A stretch of 64,000 nt of DNA from Tolypeutes matacus. Taxonomy: Eukaryota > Chordata > Mammalia > Cingulata > Chlamyphoridae. Of the stretch, positions 1 to 12,779 are shown piece after piece (within the stretch, counting starts at the first letter, position 1; the number at the start of each line of letters is the position of its first letter). Made by a program: the position numbers and the translations under genes. Where the stretch lies: assembly GCA_026826555.1 (NCBI GenBank), contig JAKSZT010033642.1, forward strand, positions 243,607-307,606. Direction: 5' to 3'. The notes beneath the pieces are model-generated. The model was not told the DNA's origin. It saw nothing but the letters and a program-made list of their open reading frames with translations, and did no database searches.

Positions 1-999
1 TCCAAGGGCCTTCAGTGCTGCAGTGTGGTCTCTGTGTGACGGACATATCAAATGAAGCAATAATTACCAGAATGATATAAAAAGAACTCAAATGAACACA
101 ATTGACATTATAACCTTTCTTCATGGAGATATAACATGTATGGTTTTGCAAACCTAGATCTCAGATCTATTAAATGCAGCTTGAAGGGGTACTTATGCAT
201 GGATCAGTGCATTGATTAGCATTAAGTACTGTACCTATATGCCTGATGAATATGATAATATCTCTTTTATTCTAGATCATATGCAGAAGGATATCAAACA
301 TGCTAAAATTTCTGGTAAACTTCATTTTCTAAGTAGCTAATGAAGATTCTTTTAAGATAAAAGAATGGCTCCCCTAAGTACTGTCTTTATTTTGCTTAAA
401 ATATGCTTGTCTTGTTGTTGTCTATATTGACTTTTTGCGTTTATGTCAAGGTCAGTGCCTCTGTTTGTACCTCTCCTAGCTTCCTAGACATACATACCAC
501 CATGGGAACTGTGGTTGGTAATTTATGCCAAACACAGCTTCTTTGCCACAGTCTCTCCCTAGAGTTAATCGACAGCATAAAAAAAAGAAAAGAAAAGAAA
601 AGAAACTCAAAGAAGAATGTTGTTTCCCATCAACTTTGTGAGGATGTAGCCTCAGGAGACACCTGACCTTTCTAACTCTTGTGATCCAGTATGTCATGGC
701 TGGCCTCCCTTTTTGACCTGCTTACCACCATTTGCTTTATACTTTTTTTTGGGAGGGGGGGGACCATATATCTTCAAACTTCCAACTTAAATTTATTTCT
801 TCTAGAATCAATGCCTTCCAGATCAAGGTATTAGTCATGTGGGGATTTCATCCAGACATAGTGTGGGACCCATCTTCTGTCAACCTCAACAGAATAGCCA
901 AAGAGGCTTACACTCTATCAGATAGTCTACTTCCCCTAACCATCAGTAAGCAGCTACAGAAGAATGACCATCAGACTTCAGCACTGCTTAAGAATAAGG
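1..999. other. AT-rich DNA without a recognised gene
   Basis: No gene is supported here. Open frames exist around 403-666 and 732-1133, but their products look like no known family. The second frame runs straight into the LTR-like sequence that follows and may be the 3' flank of an old retroviral element. There is an A/G-rich tract near 579-612 and a short G-run near 753-762. Confidence 0.5.
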
Positions 1000-1521
1000 G
1001 TGTAAACTCTATGAAGGGAGAGTTAAGGCAGTTTAGTATAGGGAAAGAAGGAAGGCAGCTGGGACATGGCAGAGAAAATAGCCATGAGACCACACCCAGA
1101 AACCCCCTGATGGAAAGTTGCTTCTTAAAATAAAGCCAGAAAGATCCTGTGGAGACCCTTGCCATCTGGTTCTATTTGGAACTCTTTCTGGGGTCAAGGG
1201 GAGATCCTGGTTGGTTCCAAGCAGGCCTCCCCTTTGGACCACTGAGAGCTAACATATTTTGAAGAGACTAATCAGAACAAAAACACCTGGGTCCCCTACT
1301 CAACATTAAAAATGCAGAGGAGAAAAGGCTTTAAAAAGGCCTAACTTGGTGCCCCATCACACACCTCACCCTGCAGCACACCACACTGATGTCCTTGGTT
1401 GCATATTCTTTTTCTTTTCTTGTTGCTTAATAAACTCTTTACTCCTTTGCCTACTCTATGGCATGTGCCTAAATTCCTTTATGTGACATAGTCAAGAACC
1501 TAGAAGCCCAGAACCCAGAGT
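1000..1521 (+). mobile_element. class I ERV LTR-like remnant
   Basis: The order of signals fits a plus-strand retroviral LTR. An AT-rich promoter-like box (tttaaaaagg) lies near 1331. It is followed by C-rich sequence, then the polyadenylation signal AATAAA near 1428 with T-rich sequence after it, and an end in ...attaca near 1521. The layout of the last 200 bases is that of gammaretrovirus-like (class I) LTRs. I could not fix the 5' edge or find a target duplication, so it may be a solo LTR or the 3' end of a longer relic that begins near 730. Confidence 0.5.
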
Positions 1522-1784
1522 ATTACAGTAATAAAATTATTGAGAACTAAAAACTACTAGATAAAATTAACTATATAATTAATATAATGATATAATGCAG
1601 ATTCATTCATACACCTTTTGGGTATTTGTACTCAATGCATATTTTTCTATACTTCTACAATATTGCCATGGATTTTACTTAGAAGGTAGTACATGATTAG
1701 CACAGGATAGGAGGATGACTGTGAAAAGATAAGTATCTCAATATTTTATATGGATATCTTGAATATCTTATATTCTTATTTTAA

Positions 1785-4158
1785 ATTAAAAAAAAATTTT
1801 TTTAAAAGATACTTAGATTACATAAATGTTACACAAAAAATATAGGGATTCAAATAAGCCCCACCTCCCACACCTCCCAAAACCTCCCACATAAACATCC
1901 CTCATCAGTGTGGCATATTAATTGCAATTGATAAACACATATTGGGGCTTTGCTATTAAGTATGGACCATAGTTCACATTGTAGACCACACTCTCTCCCA
2001 CACAGTTCTGCATGTTATGTGATGGTATAAAATGGCCTATATCTGTTGTTGCAACGTTACTCAGGAAAATTCCCAAGTCCCAAAAAAGCCCCCATATTAC
2101 AACTGCTTTTCTCTCTCCCTGTCCCCAGAGCCTCCAGTGGCCACTGGCTCCACATCAATGTTGTAATTTCTTCCATTTCTTGAATCACAATATGTTTATA
2201 ATAAAATACCAGTAAGTCCACTCTAGTCCATTACTCTTCCCCCATCCTGAGGAGTCTGGGATGTTGATGTGCACTCCACCTCCAATTGAGAGGGGGCTTA
2301 TATTCCATGGGGAAGATGGATGGGATTATCCTGCCTGCAGTCACAGATTCTCTCTATTCCCAGGGACAGCCACTGTCGATTATCATCTCCCTGTCAGTTG
2401 TCCTGGATGAGCTCAATGAGCTGTAGATAGGAGTTGCTGCTCCACTGAGTTTCTGGGTTCAGCTGGCACATGGACAGCCCAAAGACTCAATTCTTCGAAT
2501 GTACACCTATAAACTCCAAAACCAAGGATAGGTTTGAATAGAAGTGACAAGTGAGCACTGTGCAGGGAAGATATAGTTGAGTCTAACTCTGTCACTCTCA
2601 GGAGCACAAATTCCAAAGTAGGGCCCAAAGGCAAGGCACCAAACTCTGGAGTTATCCACCCAGAAATAAGAACTGGGTGTCTCCAGAGCCCTCAGGACCT
2701 CCACTATTTGGGGTGATATCCACTTTGGAATTCTCTGAGATCCTACAGAGATATACATAAGCATTACCTCTGGGATGACCTCTTGACACATTTTGAAGTC
2801 TCTTAGCCATATAAACTCATTTGTATTTATGTTTTCCCCCTTTTATTCAAGGTCTTTAACCAGTTGCATTGCCAGTTGATGCTTGGTAGCAATCCCCTGG
2901 TGCCAGAGAAGCTCACCCCTGGGAGACATGTCCTATGCTGGGAGGAAGGTAATGATTTAATATGCTGAGTTGGGCTTAGAGAGGGGCCACATGTGAGCAA
3001 CAAGGAGTCTCTCAGGAGGCAACCCTTAGGCATCCCATACCAATAGGTTAAGTTTCAATTTCTAGAGCAAAGACTCATAAGCCTTGTCATCAATATCTAG
3101 GGCCCATCAGTGGATCATCATCCTTTGCCAGTCTCTGCCCCTGACTTGGGGGGCTGTTGCTGCTCCCTTAGAAAATGTGGTAGAGCTTTCCAGGATGGTT
3201 ATTCAGTATTCTCTCATTTATTGAGTGATTCTCCATCCACTGTGACAATGCACTGTGAACATTTGAACATTTTTATATACCTTATATTTATGCTTAGGTG
3301 AACTTCCTCCCATGCTTCCCACATCTCTGACACCCCACAATATATGATCCTCCCTCACCCCAGTTGTAACCTTTCTGTGATTGAAAGCTTCTTCAAAGAT
3401 GAAGCCATTGCAATAGTTGAATCCAATTAATTGGAAAATGAAATAATAATGTTAAGTTTAAGTGTAAGAGATAAAATAGATAATTTTTTTAAATACTAAA
3501 AATAAAATTAAAAGATTGGGTTATTAAAAAAGAAAAATATAATTTTAAAAGTTTTTTACCTTTTGCCTTTCATCACTGCAATATTTGGTGTTCAGTCTTT
3601 ACTGTGGTACCTTGTCCCTCTCATTCCCCAATATCTCACTATTTTTCATTTTGTTTTCAAAGAAGTTTTAGGTCACAGCAAAGTCACACACAGAATACCA
3701 GAGACTCTCATATACCCATTTTACTCCCCCTTACCTCCCCCCCTATATTAATACCTTTTTATATGTGGATGATAGCATTGTTTTAACTGATATACAAATA
3801 GTGAAACATAGCTACTGAACATTGTCAAAGGTTTACACTATGGTTTATATTTTAGACTGGGCACTTCTATAAATTTTGATGGTTTTTACCATGTTCTGTG
3901 TCCATCACTGTATGGTAATGAAGAACATTTCCACTGACCACTAAATACCCCATTTGATCTATTATATTCCTCTCACCCCATCCCCCCAGGGCCCACGATG
4001 TCCTCCTGGCTTGACTCATTGGATGACAAGATTCATAGTTACATGCAACAAGAGATCTTGACATACTGGTTTGTCCTCCCATATTGGAACCACCCTTGCT
4101 CTCGAGGGACTCCCACTCTTCTATTTCTGAAGAAATTGGTCCTCCCAAAGATAGGAGT
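1785..4158 (-). mobile_element. LINE-1 3' UTR, 5'-truncated, minus strand
   Basis: Read on the minus strand this is the long noncoding 3' end of an L1. It ends in a poly(A) that appears here as the A/T-rich run at 1787-1805. The same sequence, in the same order, occurs on the plus strand at about 11230-12750 and, shortened, in the full L1 at about 53400-54400. Shared stretches include the purine-rich part at 1855-1900, the middle around 2480-2620, and the part at 3560-4150. The copy holds no L1 coding sequence, so it is 5'-truncated. The open frames inside it are meaningless. Confidence 0.8.
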
Positions 4159-4724
4159 CATAATAAAAAATATGTTTTATTAAGGTAAAATTATATATAT
4201 CATATTTGTAAGATTGGCATTACTCTGTGAACCAATATTTTCAGGATGAATTGTACTTGATATTACAAAATCATGACAATCTGAACCTAATCAAATTGCT
4301 AAATAAATAATGTATTGAAATGAAAGAAAAAAATTCATTAATAATTTTTCAGATTTCAAATTGGAAAGAAATCAAAACTTATTGAGTTTAAGTGTAGAAT
4401 ATTTATATTAAGTACATGAACAATTATATAAATTAATTATTAAATACCCCTAAAGTTTTCTACTCACATAACAATGTATCATCATAGTTTTTTCACACGT
4501 ATCAACTGAAAAAAAAAAAAACATATTACAATAGAATAAATAAAGTAGTTATGGGATTTCAGCTATCTTCCGGTAAACCATGGTTAAAGAGATTTTCAAA
4601 AGGATAAATAATGTCTCTTCTCAATAATTTTATTTGCCTTGGGAAATTTAAAATGCATTATTGCACTAAATAAAAAAGATTTATTACTTTTAATAACTTA
4701 TAATTATTTATAATTATATTAAAT

Positions 4725-5400
4725 ATAACTCCTAATATGTTTGTTTTCAATAGATATAACAGAGAATTATAATTTATTTAATTTTCAATAATTAGACCAT
4801 TAATTTTTCCTCAAACCAAAAAATATAAGATGAGTTGATTTATGTAAATTACATTAGGTTGTGTTTTACACTACATCAAGTATAAAAGGCAGCACACTTA
4901 TGTATGTATTTTGCCTACCATTAATCTCTTTCAAGAGTTAGATTTCCATGAAAATATTATAGTATGACATTATTAGACGTCTGGTCATTATTTTCCCTAT
5001 TCTTCATCTTCAGATGCCAACCTGCATGTTTCATCTAATTGTTTTGTTTCTTCTTGAATTATCTTGCCATACCAGGAAACTTTATAAACTCTCTCATGCT
5101 GGACAAATCATCAAAGTTTTGCTTTTTGTCCAAAATAAACATACAACATTTGGAATGATTATTAATGTAGGTAAAAATCTGCTGGTGATCTGTGAAACCC
5201 TGAGTTTCCCCATTTGTGGTGAAGTGAAAAGCATCCAAGACTAAGTACAGGGTTATTCTGCTATCATAGATTTAACATCTCTTCTCTCCTGACCAAATGC
5301 TCTGTGTCAAATTATCCAACTGTGTTGATAACATGTGGGCATATGTGGAGATTTCTATTTTTGTGTATTTCTTTCCAACTCTTTCCTCAGGGCTTCTTAA
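4725..5400. other. part of copy 1 without counterpart in copy 2
   Basis: AT-rich DNA for which I find no match in copy 2, where an L1 lies at the matching place. A 76-codon open frame at 5014-5244 has no family features and is probably chance. No gene is supported. Confidence 0.4.
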
Positions 5401-5564
5401 CATCTCCCACATTCCGAAACTACTGATTGTCAACTATTAATAGGAAATTTCAGATAATGATAAATAGAATAGAAACATCAGAACAACCTTTGGGTAGAGT
5501 AAAATAATATCTGAAAGATAACTTTCATTGTTTTCTTATGCTTTATATATGAATCTCTTCAAAG

Positions 5565-6320
5565 CATTTTTTAATATATATATTTTTAATAGAGAAGTTG
5601 CGAGCTTACAAAGCAATCATACGTAATGTGCAGAGTTCCCATACCTCACCACTCCAATACCTTGCATTGTTGTGGAATATTTGTTACAGATTATGAAAGA
5701 ACTTCGTCAATATTATACTACTAACTATCATCCATAGCAGCATTTGGTATATTTTGTATATTCCCCTCTATTATTAAAAGCATGTATTAGTATTGTACAT
5801 TTGCAATAGTTCATGATAGAACATTCTCATATTTGTACTGTTATCCACAACCCATCATTCACCATATGGAACACAATGTTATATGTTCCAATGCCTTGTA
5901 AAATCCATCCAAAGTGTACACTCAGTGGCTTTAACTTTCATCACAAAGTTATGCAGTCATAACCTCAGTAAATTTTTAAATATTTTCCTTAGTCCAATAG
6001 ATGAAATCACATACCCATCTATTATTAAACTTATCATTGTTATAGTGCCTTCTTTGACATTGATGCAAGAATATTATAATATTGCTATTAACTGTAGTAC
6101 ATAAATTATATTGTATTTTCCCATGCATCACCATATTCTTACCATCTTGTAGTTGTGAAGTACATTTGCTCTATTTCATAGAACATTATTTTATTTGCAA
6201 TCCTTATCCACTGCTTGGTTTCACTATGATATTCAGGCCTTCAATTATCCTCTAACATTCTTTCCATTGACATTTATGTCTTAGACTATCCCTTTCACCC
6301 ACCGTTACATTTATAAGCAA
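5565..6320 (-). mobile_element. old L1 3'-end-like remnant, minus strand
   Basis: On the minus strand the sequence has the pattern of an old mammalian L1 3' end. The clues are the internal gttacagattatgaaag-type stretch near 5680, the motif about a missing base-pair of the same type near 6050-6100, and an A/T-rich tail at 5565-5590. The assignment rests on resemblance to older L1 3' ends in general and is weaker than for the L1 pieces that match each other inside this window. Confidence 0.4.
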
Positions 6321-6890
6321 GCCATGCTAGTAGGCAATTAGTCTAGGTAGGAATTTGGCCTTTAAATATTGAAATTCATATCTGACTGCAGGAAGGGTTC
6401 TTCTTAGAGGAAAAATATCAGTTGGGATGTTTTCTTAGACACTATGTTTAGGTGAGAAGGTAAACTAAAGAGAGAGAGAGCAAGGGAAATCTGGTACAAA
6501 TTGTAAAAGAAAAATGGAATAAATTATCTGAAACAAATAAAATATTTTTTGGATTGTGAAGCAAAGGAGGAAAGAAAGGGTTCAAATGGATGTCTTGTAT
6601 TACAACCGAAATGAAATACTTGTGAGGAATTTTCTAGCTGGTCTCCATTGGCTTAATTATCCAAAGAGTCATTGATTAACTTTGGATCATTAATTTAATT
6701 TGTCATAGGAAATTTTTCTAAGCCAGCCACAAATCAACGGGATATTACCAGCAATCATCCTAGTCAACAATAACTGTGAAGTTTACAAACAAATGGGAGT
6801 GATACAGAGGTTTCCTTAGAGAGCATATCTGGGATGACCATTCACTAAGGAAGAAAATGAGAAAATAATCACTAGTGTCCAAAAAGTGTT

Positions 6891-7094
6891 TTGTAAACTA
6901 TGGTCCATGCTCAGAGACAGTGACCCAGGATGCATTTATCTATTACAATGAAGGTGCCACACTAATGAAGGATGTTGTTGATGTTGGAGGGTGTGGGAGG
7001 TGTGGGGATTGGGGCATATGGGAATCCCTATATTTTTTGTGTAACATTTATGTAATCCAAGTAGCTTTAAAAAATAAAAATTATATATTAAAAA
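6891..7094 (+). mobile_element. L1 3'-end insertion present only in copy 1
   Basis: About 200 bases of L1 3' end: the G-rich part at 6985-7020, the tgtaacatttatgtaatcc end, then an A-rich tail. Copy 2 shows the empty site: it passes from the counterpart of 6890 directly to the counterpart of 7095 near 60812-60820. The insertion is therefore younger than the duplication, or was lost exactly from copy 2, which is much less likely. The small open frame 6875-7108 is a by-product. Confidence 0.8.
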
Positions 7095-7415
7095 AGATAT
7101 TTTACTGAAATAGTATAAATTTGTCTCAGAAACTGAAATTTTTATGGATTTTTATTTTATTTTAAATCATATAATGAATTTAGATTCTCTGATCCTATGA
7201 ATGTTAAAATTAAAATATTGGAATAGTTAAGGAAAAAATAAAACTGAAATATGGCCTTCATTGATTTTAAATACTGTCATTTTTCCATTTCCTTTAAAAT
7301 GAATTCCTGATGAAAAAGCATATATTGTTACCAAAAGTGAAATTTTATTCATGACTAATGGGGGTTGCCTACATTTAGTTATTAGCATATTTCATTGTAT
7401 TATATTTTGACTACA

Positions 7416-7416
7416 G
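7416..7416 (+). promoter_or_regulatory. likely splice acceptor before the receptor coding exon, copy 1
   Basis: The string ttgactacag ends here, 25 bases before the receptor ATG. The same string ends at 61142 in copy 2. Olfactory-receptor coding regions are usually one exon preceded by noncoding 5' exons, so a conserved acceptor at this place is expected. The T-rich sequence just before it fits, but no transcript evidence is available. Confidence 0.4.
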
Positions 7417-7440
7417 GGAGAATGTGATATATTAGAAAAC

Positions 7441-8311
7441 ATGGACAATCTCATTATCGTCACAGAATTCCTTCTCATGGATATCTCAACTTCCCGGGCA
7501 CTCCAAGTCTTGCAAGGTCTGACATTCTTAGTGATTTATCTAGGAACCCTGACTGGCAATCTATTAACTATTATGGCCATTGTAATTAATCCACAACTAT
7601 GTATTTTTATTGGCAATTTGTCATTCATAGACCTTTGCTTTATTTCAGTTACTCTTCCCAAAATGACTGTTAATTCTCTTACAGGCAATAAGACAATTTC
7701 TCTAACAGCATGTGCTTTTCAGATTTATCTGCTTATCTTGTTTGTAGGTACAGAGCTGGCCTTCCTTGTAGTGATGTCCTATGATTGCTATGTTGCCATT
7801 TGCCACCCTCAGCGCTATGGGCTCACCATCACACCACATGTGTGGACACAGGCAGCTGGTGGCTCATGGGCAACTGGGTTGGTATATTCTGCTATCCACT
7901 CAGGTATCATGTTCAGGCTTTCCTTCACAAAGACTAATATGATCCATCAATATTTCTGTGATGTGTCTCAAATTTTGAGGATAATTTCTTCAGTTGTTCA
8001 ATTTTCTGAGTCTATAGCCTTATCCTTAAGTGCTTGTATTGTCTTTCTATGTTCTTTTATTTTGTTTAAGTCCAATATTGATATTTTTTTCAATGGTGCT
8101 TAGGTTGCATTCTGTGGAAGATGGTAACAAAGCCTTATTCACCTGTACCCAACATTTGGCCATTCTCATTTTGTTTTTTATTTCATTGCTGACTGCTGCC
8201 TTTGGTTCCACCACAAATGAAGCATTTCTCAGTAATCTTCTCATGGCCTTGTTCTACTGCATGGTGCCTCCACTAATAAACTCCATCATCTATATCCTAT
8301 GGAATAGATAG
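7441..8311 (+). pseudogene. olfactory receptor pseudogene, OR14-like (copy 1)
   Basis: This is a broken class II odorant receptor, a seven-transmembrane G-protein-coupled receptor of olfactory neurons. The N-terminus (MDNLIIVTEF), TM1 with GNLL, TM2 with LSFIDLCFISVTLPKM, the TM3 end MSYD.YVAICHP and the TM5 part with HQYFCD are readable. TM6 (NKALFTCTQHLA) and TM7 (PPLINSIIY) follow in another frame. OR14 is the closest subfamily I can suggest. Lesions: a 12-base in-frame loss near 7599 removes four residues of the conserved motif before TM2; residue 116 is Cys where the G-protein-coupling Arg of DRY should be; one extra T in the run 8084-8090 shifts the frame and causes the TAG at 8101; the TM7 motif is altered. 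An intact gene would be about 310 codons. It sits in the duplicated segment with its sister at 61166-62323. Confidence 0.9.
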
Positions 8312-10060
8312 ATTGATAATGCACTTTGCAGAATGCTCCACAGATCTTTTGAGCACCCGAGAAATGTATATTAATTAAAGTTTCTGAAAAAGATAGATTG
8401 AAATTTTATTCAAATTTTTATATATTTTCTTAAATGGAATCTATCCTTGTCAAATATCAAGTTTTGTTTGACATAATTCCTTTTGTTTTATTGCATATGT
8501 GATAATATGCTATAAATTTATGTGTCTTAGTTTTTCAAATTAATAATAATGTGTACTTCATACATTCTTCCAGAAAATATTTTCCACATTGTTAAAATAT
8601 TTTGTTCAAAGTGTCAGATGGTTTGTAGCTAAAAGCAAATAATGATATCACATGGAAAAGATCTTGAATGAGAACCTTAACTGATGCCTATATATTTGAG
8701 ATAATTTCAAGGTACTGGATACAACCACCTTGTAACAGAACATTGAGTGTTTTGAATTAGAATATTCAAAACAAATTGAATTTTTGTATTCTCCTTTATA
8801 CAAAGCTCTGTACCAAGTTATAAAGTGTTTAGAATTGGGAGAAACTGCAGAAAAAGGACAAAATAATGTTAGAAAACTAGATCTGTGCAAAAGCTGCTTT
8901 CCTTATTGAAAAGTACATCTAAATATCTGTTCCTCAAAACAAAATATGCTTTGGATGCTTTGGATATCTAACCACAGCCAATTGGCTTTAATTCTGACCC
9001 ACAATCACCTCCTGTGCTCAGGACCAAGTGTGTTCACATGGCAGGATAAAACACCATCCCCTCCTAGATATGTGGACTTCCAGTACCTCCCTTTCCATAT
9101 TGCCCCAAGTATTTTAAAATATACTCTGGAGACAAAATGATTCTAGTGGGTATATTTTATGATATCAAGCATACATTCTGGTCATATACCTGTCCCTGGC
9201 AGGGAGGGAGCAGCTTCCAACACTAGAACACACAAACACTGAGAGGTGTGTGGCACTTAAAACATGGGCTTCCATTGACCAAGGATTGAGACCTGCTGGC
9301 TTTGGGAAAGTGACTTCCACCTGTGAAGCTGTACTTCTGTGTCTCTTCTCTATGTGAGTAAAATGTTACTTCATCCAGTGATGTGAAATGTGTTTCATTT
9401 ACCACCCTCACAAGCATTTTTGATTGGTTTGGCATCTCTTACGTGTCTCACTTTCTTATCAACAATAGGTGTAGTTGATTGGATTGCCAAAAAAGCACAA
9501 CATGCCATGGTAGAGGCTTAAATGATTGTCATTTCAGCCATCTTAGTGAGGTGCTAGTTCCATCAGGGGTGATTGGCTGACCTAAGAGCTGGCCTCACAC
9601 TGGTCATGTGAGGTGAATTGGGATGTAGACAGTGTATCTGTTAACAGGGATGAATTAATGCACCAGGTAAGGGCAGAAATGAAGGAGGTAGATTCCAGGA
9701 AGTGTAGGGAAACTATGTCTTGGGTCCTGGCCTCCTACATTTTCTCCTGAAATTTACCAGCCCTCCATGTTTCTCTATGTTGCAAATTAGAGTCTAAGGA
9801 ACTCCACGTGGTCTGGGTTGTTTGTAAATCCCAGGGTAGGCTTGTTTGTACTCACACCTAACTAACAATGGCATTGCTAAAATCCAAGTTGTTATATATT
9901 ATTTGTTTTGTTCTAGAGAAAAAAATATGAAAAATAAAAGATATATATTGACAGAAGCCAGGGGAAGACCATGTGGTTTTGTTTGGTGTATTTTTTCAAT
10001 GAGGAGACATTTCAGACTAACTTTTCTAGAGCTGAGAATTGCAGTTTGGGAAAGTTAATT
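8312..10060. other. 3' flank of the receptor pseudogene, shared with copy 2
   Basis: No gene seen. The stretch follows copy 2 (62324 to the window end) with moderate divergence. Examples are the parts around 8645-8740, 9190-9320 and 9540-9640. The open frames here are not conserved between the copies, which argues against coding. Confidence 0.6.
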
Positions 10061-10846
10061 ATTGAACTTTTACATAACACAATTTCACCTATTATGCAGG
10101 ACTACCAATAGGTTAGAGATAGGAACAAGCTCAAGACACTATTTGTTTTGGTTGCAGGGTACAAGAGAGTGGTTTTCCCAACTGTGGGAGATGTCCCAAA
10201 AAGAGAAACAAAATGGAAAATTGTTTGTGAGACTAAATGCCCTGAAGGCAAAGGTGATTGATACTTGGTTATAGTACTCTTCTTCTTGATGGGATGCGGG
10301 TGAAACTCTTGGACCGCATTGGAGGCATTCATGAAAGAAAGCTTATCCCAACTGAAGAATTGCGTTTCCCTTTTGCTGCTCTCAGGGATGATGGTGGGGA
10401 AAGTTGTGAGAAAGCTCCACCTTAATGTCCACTCTGAGGTAGAAGTAATCCAAAATGATAACCATCTTCACTGAGACAGGCCATAGAGATGGGACACCAT
10501 AGCTGAGCAATTGGAGGGTGCCCCAAATGGAGTGTATAAAGTGAACACAAAGAGCAACCAGGAAAGAAAAGGACAGAGCCAGGACCATGCACTGTGCAAT
10601 GTGGATTTGTTACTAAAGTAAATGATAAATAGAGCAAAATTTAATGGAATTCCTGTGAAAAAAACTCCCCCAACACTACTGGGAAAAAGGAAGTCTCTCT
10701 AATTTAGGGGTTAAGGCCCTAGTATGATCCTTAAAGGATAAGGAATATGAGGGTCCAAAGTACTGAAAATATTTAGAATTTAGCATAACCATATTCTGTG
10801 TCCCTGAACATATTTGGGGGTGAGGGAGGAGAAAACAACAGTTAAC
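10061..10846. other. unresolved, less AT-rich stretch
   Basis: Base composition differs from the AT-rich flanks. Overlapping short open frames occur on both strands (for example 10062-10274 on plus and 10382-10637 on minus), none with a family signature I can name. It lies directly before an L1 whose far side is an ERV pol relic. One possibility is that it is another part of that retroelement; a degraded processed pseudogene is another. I do not assign it. Confidence 0.3.
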
Positions 10847-10855
10847 AAGGCCTTA

Positions 10856-12756
10856 TGTAAAGTGATAAAGTTATAGAGTATAGTTCCATATTGAAGGGAT
10901 AGGACAGGAGGGAAGTGATGTTATTGGATTTGGTGGTGCAGGGTTGACAGGTGGGTAGATTGGAAAGGATGGGTTAGAAAGTCCAGGATATAGGGGGGAA
11001 GGTCAGGAGAGGGACCAGGTGAACACTGGGGATTTGTGGGTATGAGGTTGAAAGTACAGAAGTGGGAATGCTCATATTGCAATATGACAAGAAAGGGTCA
11101 CTCCCCAACCAAGGGTGTTGGTTGGGGAGCATTCAGGACAGGGCACACCTGGAGCAGGCTTCGAGGGAGTGTGTGAGTGTTCATCTTGTCATAATGTGTT
11201 GTATCAGTGGGTGGAGACCCACATAATGAGCTGGAAGGTGTTGGACTACCTTATTTGGAAGGACCAATTTGTTCAGAAATAGACAGGCAGGAGTCTTTCA
11301 AGAACAAGGGCATTTCCTAATAAGAGAGGACAAACAGTATGTCAAGGCCTCTTGTTGCATGTAACTATGAATCTTGTCATCCAATGAGTCAAGACAGGGG
11401 GTCATCGTAGGCCCGAGGGGGATGGGGTGAGAGGAATACTATAGATCAAATAAGGGGTATTTAGTGGTCAGTGGAAATGTTCTTCATTACCATATAATGA
11501 TGGATATAGGACATGGTAAATATCATTAAAATTTATAAGTGTAAGGTCTAAAATGTAGGCCATAGTGTAAACCATTGACAATGTTTAGTAGCTATGTTTC
11601 ACTATTTGTATATCAGTTATAACAATGTTGCCATCCACATAAAAAAAGGTATTAATATGGGGGGGAGGAAAGGGGGAGGATGTTGGGTATATGAGAGTCT
11701 CCTGTGTGTGACTTTTCTGTGACCTAAAACTTCTTTGAAAACAAAATGAAAAATAGTGAGACACTGTAGAATGAGAGGGGAAAGGTGCCATGGTACAGAT
11801 TGGACACCAGATGTTATAGTGATGAAAGGCAAAATATCAAAAACAATTTTCTTATATTTTTCATTTTTAATATCTCAATCTTTTAATTTAATTTTTAGTT
11901 TTTTAAAAATTTTTTAATGTATTTTATCTTCTACATTTAAACTTATCATTACTTCATTTTCCTATGAATTATATTCAGCTATTGTAATGTCCTCTCTGCA
12001 CATGGTTCATCTGTCCCTTCTATTCAAACCTATATGTGGTGCTGGAGTTTTTAGGTGTACTTCCAGAGACTGGAGTGCTTGGGCTGTCCATGTGCCAGCT
12101 GGGCCCGGAATCTCAGTGGAGATGCAAATTCTATTCTACAACTCAATGGACTCACCTAGGATACCTGGTGGGGAGATGATGATGGACAATGGCCATTCCA
12201 GGGAATGGAGAGAGACTGCAGCTGTAGGCAGGATAATCCCATACATCTTCCCCATGGGATATAAAACCCCTCTCAATTGGAGGTGGAGTGGTATCACCAT
12301 CCCAGGCTCCTCAGGATGGGTGGATGAGTAATGGTCTAGAGTGGACTTACTGGTAGTCTGCTCTAGACATATTGTGATTCTAGCAATGGAAGAAATTACA
12401 ACATTAATGTGGAGCCAGTGGCCACTGGTGGCTCTGGGGGCAGTGAGAGGGAAAAACAGTTGTAATACAGGGGCTTTTTCGGGACTTGGAAATTGTCCTG
12501 AGTGACATTGAAATGACAGTTATAGGCCATTTTTTATCATCATATAACATGCAGAATGGTGTGGGAGAGTGTTGTCCACAATGTGAACTATAAACCATGC
12601 CTAATGGTAAAACCCCAGAATGTGTTTATCAATTGCAATTAATGTGCCACACTAATGAAGGATGTTTATGTGGGAGGTTGGGGGAGGTGTGGGAGGTAGG
12701 GCGTGTAACATTTGTGTAATCTAAGTATCTTTAAAAATAAAAATAAAAAAAAAAAT
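10856..12756 (+). mobile_element. LINE-1 3' UTR, 5'-truncated, plus strand
   Basis: The stretch matches the 3' UTR of the full L1 at about 53080-54400 (for example the part at 10900-11160 against 53130-53370). It also matches the reverse complement of 1785-4158. It ends with taatctaagtatcttt and an A-rich tail at 12732-12755. The flanks share a probable 9-base target duplication with one mismatch: aaggcctta at 10847-10855 and aaggcctca at 12757-12765. There is no coding sequence. The open frame 11987-12331 lies inside this UTR and is not a gene. Confidence 0.8.
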
Positions 12757-12779
12757 AAGGCCTCACTGCACCTGACTAT

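Larger units (their letters stand above)
4160..10060. repeat. duplicated segment, copy 1 (contains olfactory-receptor pseudogene)
   Basis: This segment is related in order and orientation to 44600-64000. Matched landmarks are: 4190-4260 with 44680-44740; 4290-4720 with 55995-56465; 5410-5560 with 57600-57760; 6360-6890 with 60310-60820; 7090-8400 with 60815-62370; and 8640-9900 with 62590-63960. The copies are clearly diverged, with many substitutions and indels, and each carries its own later insertions. Copy 2 runs off the right edge of the window, so the full length of the duplication is not visible. Confidence 0.75.

Noticed and set aside
732..1133. 133-codon open frame upstream of the LTR-like sequence
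   Set aside because: No recognisable domain; the frame crosses into LTR-like DNA. Possibly part of an old ERV, but not supportable as a gene.
10382..10637. Overlapping minus-strand frames with hydrophobic stretches that might be a receptor fragment
   Set aside because: No olfactory, vomeronasal or other receptor motif is present; the hydrophobic run alone is not enough.
11987..12331. 114-codon open frame, GC-richer than its surroundings
   Set aside because: Lies within an L1 3' UTR; the same sequence in other copies is not open.
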